This document shows, piece by piece, positions 59,906 to 64,000 of a stretch of DNA of 64,000 nucleotides (its first letter is position 1; every line of letters begins with the position of its first letter). A program made the translations under genes and the position numbers. Origin of the DNA: Rutstroemia sp. NJR-2017a BVV2 (lineage: Eukaryota > Ascomycota > Leotiomycetes > Helotiales > Rutstroemiaceae); assembly GCA_002946415.1 (NCBI GenBank), contig NJPS01000004.1, positions 1,121,001 to 1,185,000 of the forward strand, in the 5' to 3' direction. The notes beneath the pieces are model-generated. The model saw only the letters and a program-made list of their open reading frames with translations, was not told the origin of the DNA and did not search any database.

Positions 59906-59911
59906 CACGTG
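59906..59911. promoter_or_regulatory. CACGTG hexamer upstream of pho89
   Basis: CACGTG is the core site of Pho4/NUC-1-type bHLH regulators that turn on phosphate uptake. It lies 872 bases before the start codon. The hexamer also occurs elsewhere in the window at about chance level, so this is suggestive only. Confidence 0.3.
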
Positions 59912-60120
59912 CTAATGGCATATCTTTGCCCAGATGATCAGGATCCTGCTTGATCCAACAGCTAACTTCGTCTTTAAGTAGAATGCAATCTTAACATCGG
60001 GCTTCACTCCGTCAAAGATGTGTGCGAAAAGCTGGGCGAACGGCGATGCAGTCTTCAAAAGGAGATAGCCGAAAAATTACGCGGCCACAGAAATAAGGAA
60101 TCAGAAGCCGACATGTAATA

Positions 60121-60126
60121 CACGTG
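60121..60126. promoter_or_regulatory. Second CACGTG hexamer upstream of pho89
   Basis: A second CACGTG 657 bases before the start codon. Two sites upstream of a phosphate transporter gene fit control by a Pho4/NUC-1 homologue, but no other support is visible. Confidence 0.35.
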
Positions 60127-60782
60127 GAATAGTTTCGGCTATCATCTTCGATCTTTGGCTCCGCTCTGGAACTTTCTTCTTCTTTAGCTACGAAACGCCT
60201 TTTATGGCTAAGAGGGAATAAAGTAAGAGATTTTTTTATTTTGTGATAATCTTTATGGTAGGTAGTACACACTTACTAGCTGCGCCTAGTGATGTGATGT
60301 GGGAGCGCAATTCCTCTGGGAATATTACACCTTTGGCGTGGCGATGTTCAGAGTTTAGAAATGAAAACTCATCCCTTTCTACCTATGATATTCGTTAAAC
60401 GAGGAACGTGGTCAGAGTAGCCAATGAGAAAGTTGCTCCACGTCAACATTGGTTTCCGCTCCAAGACTCTCGACTTTCTAGGCGCCAAGCGCTTGGCGAT
60501 AAGCGCAGGGCAGGAAGAACTTGGTGTGCGCGTTGTGGTACGGTTTAATGGGTCGTGGACTTTGGGGTCGTGGTGCGGACGCGCTTGGTATGTATTGGCA
60601 TGTTGTTGATGATGATATATGGGTTCGGGGCGGGAATTTGCCATATAAGGGTTGGCAAGTCGTACTTATGCAGTGTCTGAATTCGGCATTCATTTTCGTC
60701 TCAGGTCTCTTTCTGATACCTTCCTGGTGTTCTTGTCTTTACATTCCTACGACCTCTTCGAGTAGGCGTATTGCTAGGCAAT

Positions 60783-62587
60783 ATGGCTGTCCTCCAACAG
60801 TATGACGTACGTAACCCTCCCTCCATTATTACCTTCAGTCGTCCATGGGTCGTTGATGATTTGAGGGACCATATACTTACTGGCACAACAACATATAGTG
60901 GCTTCTTGCCATCATCACAATTGCATTCTGCTTTAGTGCGTTTGGTAATGGCGCAAACGATGTCGCCAACTCATACGCCAGTTCCGTGGCAGCACGGACC
61001 TTGACGATGCTCCAAGTGGGATTTCTGTCCGTCGTTACAGAATTCGTAGGAGCTGTCGCCCTCGGCGCTCGTGTCACCTCGACTATCAAGAATGGAATCA
61101 TCTCCATTGACAGATTTAAGGGTCGCCCTGGCGTCCTGATACTAGCGATGACTTGTGCGGAAGTCGGATCTGCAACCTGGCTTATGGTTGCCACTCGTCT
61201 TGGATTCCCTGTGTCAACCACACAAACTGTTGTTGGTGCGTTAATTGGAGTAGGCTTTGCTTCGAAAGCAAGCGTGAAGTGGGCTTGGACTCCTGGAAGT
61301 GTTTCTCAGGTTGCTGCATCTTGGGCGATTGCTCCGCTTATCTCTGGTGCTGTATCGGCTATCATCTTCGGGACCATCAAACATGGGATCCTAGGTCGTA
61401 AGGAGCCTTTGAAGTGGGCGTTGAGAGCAATACCGTTCTACCTAGCTTTTACGGCGGCAATGCTCGCACTTTTCATCGTTGTTGAAGCACCAACAGCACC
61501 TTCGCTCGAAGAGTTTGGCGCCGGTAAGGCAACTGGTATCATCCTTGGTGTCTTCTTTGGAGTACTGCTCATCGCCTATGTTTTCTTCATGCCATACTTT
61601 AACCGAAGGTTGATCAAAGGTGACGCCAGGCTTAGATTTTGGCACATCCCTCTTGGTCCCATGCTCCGCAAAGATGACCCTTGGCTTTGGTTCCCAGCTA
61701 AACCAGACGGAGCTATCGTCATCGATTACTATGAAAGCGCTCACAAACAAAACGGAACTGACTCGGATTCGCCGGTTGTGGAGCCCAAATCAGAACAGAT
61801 TTTCAACAGAAAGGACTCTAGCGCTAGCAGAAACTTCGATTCCCTACCAGTAGATCCCGAGGAAAACCGACTACCACCACCGGCAAAGGACAAGAGATTC
61901 ATGGAACCCAAAGAGCGCTTCCTTGCCCCTACGGCTCATCTTCCACTCATGCATCCCCAGCGATTGTGGTCATGGTTCAAATTCATCACCCTGCAAGGTG
62001 TATTCCGCGACTGCGTCTCGCACGATTCCGAACGACTAGCAAAGACGCACAAGCTCGCCGTGCACTACGACAACCGAGTTGAGCACCTCTGGACCTATCC
62101 TCAAGTTGCATCCGCGATGCTGATGTCCATCGCCCACGGCTCCAACGATGTAGCGAACGCCGTCGGCCCTTGGTCCGCAGCCTACGCCACCTTCGAAGCC
62201 GGCGCCGTCGCGACCAAATCCCCGACACCGACCTGGATGCTCGTTGTCGCTGGTCTTCTGCTCGGTTTGGGTTTCTGGGTCTTCGGGTATCATATCATTC
62301 GATCTCTCGGTAACAAGATCACGCAGTTGTCGCCTACTCGAGGATTCAGCATGGAGCTTGGATCTGCGATCACGGTTTTGTTGGCTTCGCGGTTGGGATT
62401 GCCGGTTAGTACGACACAGTGCTTGACCGGCTCAACGATTGGAGTATCGTTGATGAACTACTCGTTGGGTGCTACGAATTGGAGACAGGTTGGCTTTATT
62501 TTCTGTGGGTGGGTCTTGACGTTGCCGGTTGCGGGGTTGATTTCGGGGATTTTGATGGTGATCGCTTTAAACACTCCGCACTTTTAG
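60783..62587 (+). CDS. pho89: Sodium-coupled phosphate transporter Pho89 (PiT family)
   Basis: Plasma membrane Na+/phosphate symporter, normally induced by phosphate starvation at alkaline pH. Exon 1 is 24 nt (60783-60806) and exon 2 60899-62587; 570 aa. Both PiT signature repeats are present: FGNGANDVANSYASSVAART near the N-terminus and AHGSNDVANAVGP in the second half, each followed by a VSTTQ segment (FPVSTTQTVVGALIG, LPVSTTQCLTGSTIG). About ten to twelve membrane helices flank a large hydrophilic cytosolic loop (roughly 240-375). The start gives MAVLQQYD followed directly by the first helix WLLAIITIAFCFSAFG. Confidence 0.96.
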
Positions 62588-62948
62588 AGATGGTTTGGTT
62601 GGGGTGATACTTGGATACACACGAGGAAATTGTAGTAAACACGGTTAATGATAGTGAAGTTGCTCTTTTAGAATAATGTACTCCATCTCAAAGATTCAGA
62701 AATTCTTCGGCTATGTAACCACATGGAACGGTCTGTCTTCTCATGGAAGGCCCATGTAGACTCGAATCTTCACTCGGAGCTGCATATAAGAAGAGTGAGG
62801 AGCAAGTAATGATTTGTGTGTATTTAAGTTCGGCAAAAATATCTTTACTTCCCTTTCTCACTTTAACTTTCCCTTTCACACAATCATCCTTTTTCAAATA
62901 ATAGCCCTTTTTCATACAATCACCCTTACGCTAGAAGAAACCTTCACA
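62588..62948. other. Intergenic region before the right-edge gene
   Basis: A 361-bp tandem gap with the pho89 3' flank and the promoter of the degenerate gene. CCCTTT/CCTTTTTC pyrimidine units recur near 62850-62920. Confidence 0.55.
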
Positions 62949-64000
62949 ATGTCCAAAAATCAGTTTAAATATCACTGTAAGTAGTTCTATTATGCTTCTA
63001 TCCAGTATATCCTAAAACTATGATTCACAGCAATACTGGACACCGATAATGATACTCTTCTTGCTCCTCAAACTGGGCGAAAACAGGATCTGAAAAACAA
63101 GCTAGAGAACGTCAGGTTCTGGTGTAAGGTCACAGCATACATCGATATCCTCCTTGGTACTATCGCATGGATCAGCTGGATAGTTCTTCGTGTCATCGAT
63201 GCTATTCATGAAGACGAGAGGCCGGTATGGTGTGAAGTTAGACTGGTAACCAACCTTATAAGCTTCCTACTACCGTTTGCATTCGGAAAATTACTCGAGA
63301 GAGCGATAAGAGCTTGCGAACCGGCATACAATTGTGAAACCGCCGACATCACCACACTCGAATTGGACTGTTTCTATCATACACAAACCATCAATCTACG
63401 GTTTGCATGGTGGATCTTCGGGCTCTGGATAATTCTCAATAGAGAATCACTACAAAGTCGGTGCTAGAGTCCTAGTCCATTACCACCAATGAGGATCTAC
63501 AGGAAATACTCGATGCCTTCTGCTCAGCATCCCAAGACCACCGAGAATGGTCGGCTAAGCTTACTTTCAGAGTATGGAATAGCACTAGCACTGCCTTTAG
63601 TCGCTCTTTGCTTCCCCAGTCGCTCATCAAGGAGACGCTACTTTCCTTGAGTATCCTCTTCCCGAATTGGAATATACCAACCGAACAGTTCCTGCAGCGC
63701 TCGCGTCATATTCGACTTCATGATATTTATTCGAACAGCCACATTACACTCATCTCAACCAATTTCATCACTGGAGAAACTATATTTCTCGTTTGAATCT
63801 TGAGGTCCAAGGTTCTGGACTCAGATTCAAGCACCTTTGGTCAGATCGGAGGAATCGCTTGCAATGGTACAACTCCTGGTTTGCGGCTGCAATATTGATC
63901 TTCACTGTTCTATTTGGCATTGTAACTCTTTTATTGAGTGCTCTCCAAACAATCAATGTATATGAAAGCTTGCAGCTAGCGAGAGTGGCGGCGTCACAAA
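62949..64000 (+). pseudogene. Degenerate gene for an unknown fungal membrane protein, runs off the window
   Basis: Exon 1 62949-62976 joins exon 2 from 63031 with consensus splice sites and reads a protein with membrane helices (GTIAWISWIVLRVIDAIH, then FAWWIFGLWIIL) until TAG at 63465-63467. Coding-like sequence then continues in a second frame from 63476 (NEDLQEILDAFCSASQDHRE) and in a third frame from about 63733 (NQFHHWRNYISRLNLEVQ, then LWSDRRNRLQWYNSWF and a hydrophobic helix) to the window edge. The three pieces read like one protein of a helotialean family I recall as multi-copy, so two frame changes and stops have broken it. I do not know the function. Undetected introns are an alternative explanation. 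Confidence 0.6.

Larger units (their letters stand above)
59199..60782. other. Intergenic region, promoter of the phosphate transporter gene
   Basis: About 1.6 kb without a supported gene: 3' flank of sepH (a G9 run near 59402), then the upstream region of pho89 with two CACGTG hexamers. Confidence 0.55.

Overview
The window is nuclear DNA of a filamentous ascomycete (Pezizomycotina). Genes carry one to twelve short introns (about 50-110 nt) with GT..AG ends and CTRAY-like branch sites. The content is typical of such fungi: SepH-type septation kinase, PRELI/Ups2, fungal CCZ1, DUF3425 bZIP, DPBB secreted protein and a fungal complex I subunit. Gene content and protein wording suggest Leotiomycetes (Sclerotiniaceae-like), but that is inference. 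All gene models were spliced by hand; every model given as intact keeps its reading frame across all junctions.

Layout. 1-8750: no supportable gene; short tandem repeats (12-bp and 9-bp arrays at 6.7 kb, a G-rich array at 8.26 kb). 8.75-11.5 kb (-): seven-exon OPT-family transporter. 11.5-17.7 kb: gene-free apart from a 275-bp MITE with TA target duplication. 17.7-18.7 kb (+): secreted Ser/Thr-rich double-psi beta-barrel protein. 18.7-21.3 kb: no convincing gene. From 21.3 kb the window is gene-dense: CCZ1 (-) divergent from mitochondrial Met-tRNA formyltransferase (+); an unusual intron-containing tRNA gene; MetAP2 (-) divergent from a J-domain protein (+); VDAC porin, asparagine synthetase and Ubc9 (all -); Pex19 (+); an unknown protein (-); a Yfh7-like P-loop kinase (-); an alpha/beta hydrolase (+); a DUF3425 bZIP gene (-) with an in-frame stop; a small unknown protein (+); an Ups2-type lipid transfer protein (-); a Dot5/PrxQ thiol peroxidase (+); a complex I 21.3 kDa-type subunit (+); dihydrofolate synthase (-); an unknown Ser-rich protein (+); the 13-exon septation kinase (+); a Pho89 phosphate transporter (+); and, at the right edge, a decayed two-exon membrane-protein gene running off the window.

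The genes are mostly independent housekeeping functions: mitochondria (FMT1, porin, Ups2, J-protein, complex I subunit), N-terminal Met handling (FMT1, MetAP2), peroxisome and vacuole biogenesis (Pex19, Ccz1), SUMO conjugation (Ubc9), folate, asparagine, phosphate and peptide uptake, and septation. I see no biosynthetic cluster or defence island. The points most worth a second look are the tRNA gene with a structured intron and a CAA anticodon in a short-variable-loop body, the MITE, the interrupted bZIP gene, and the frameshifted gene at the right end.
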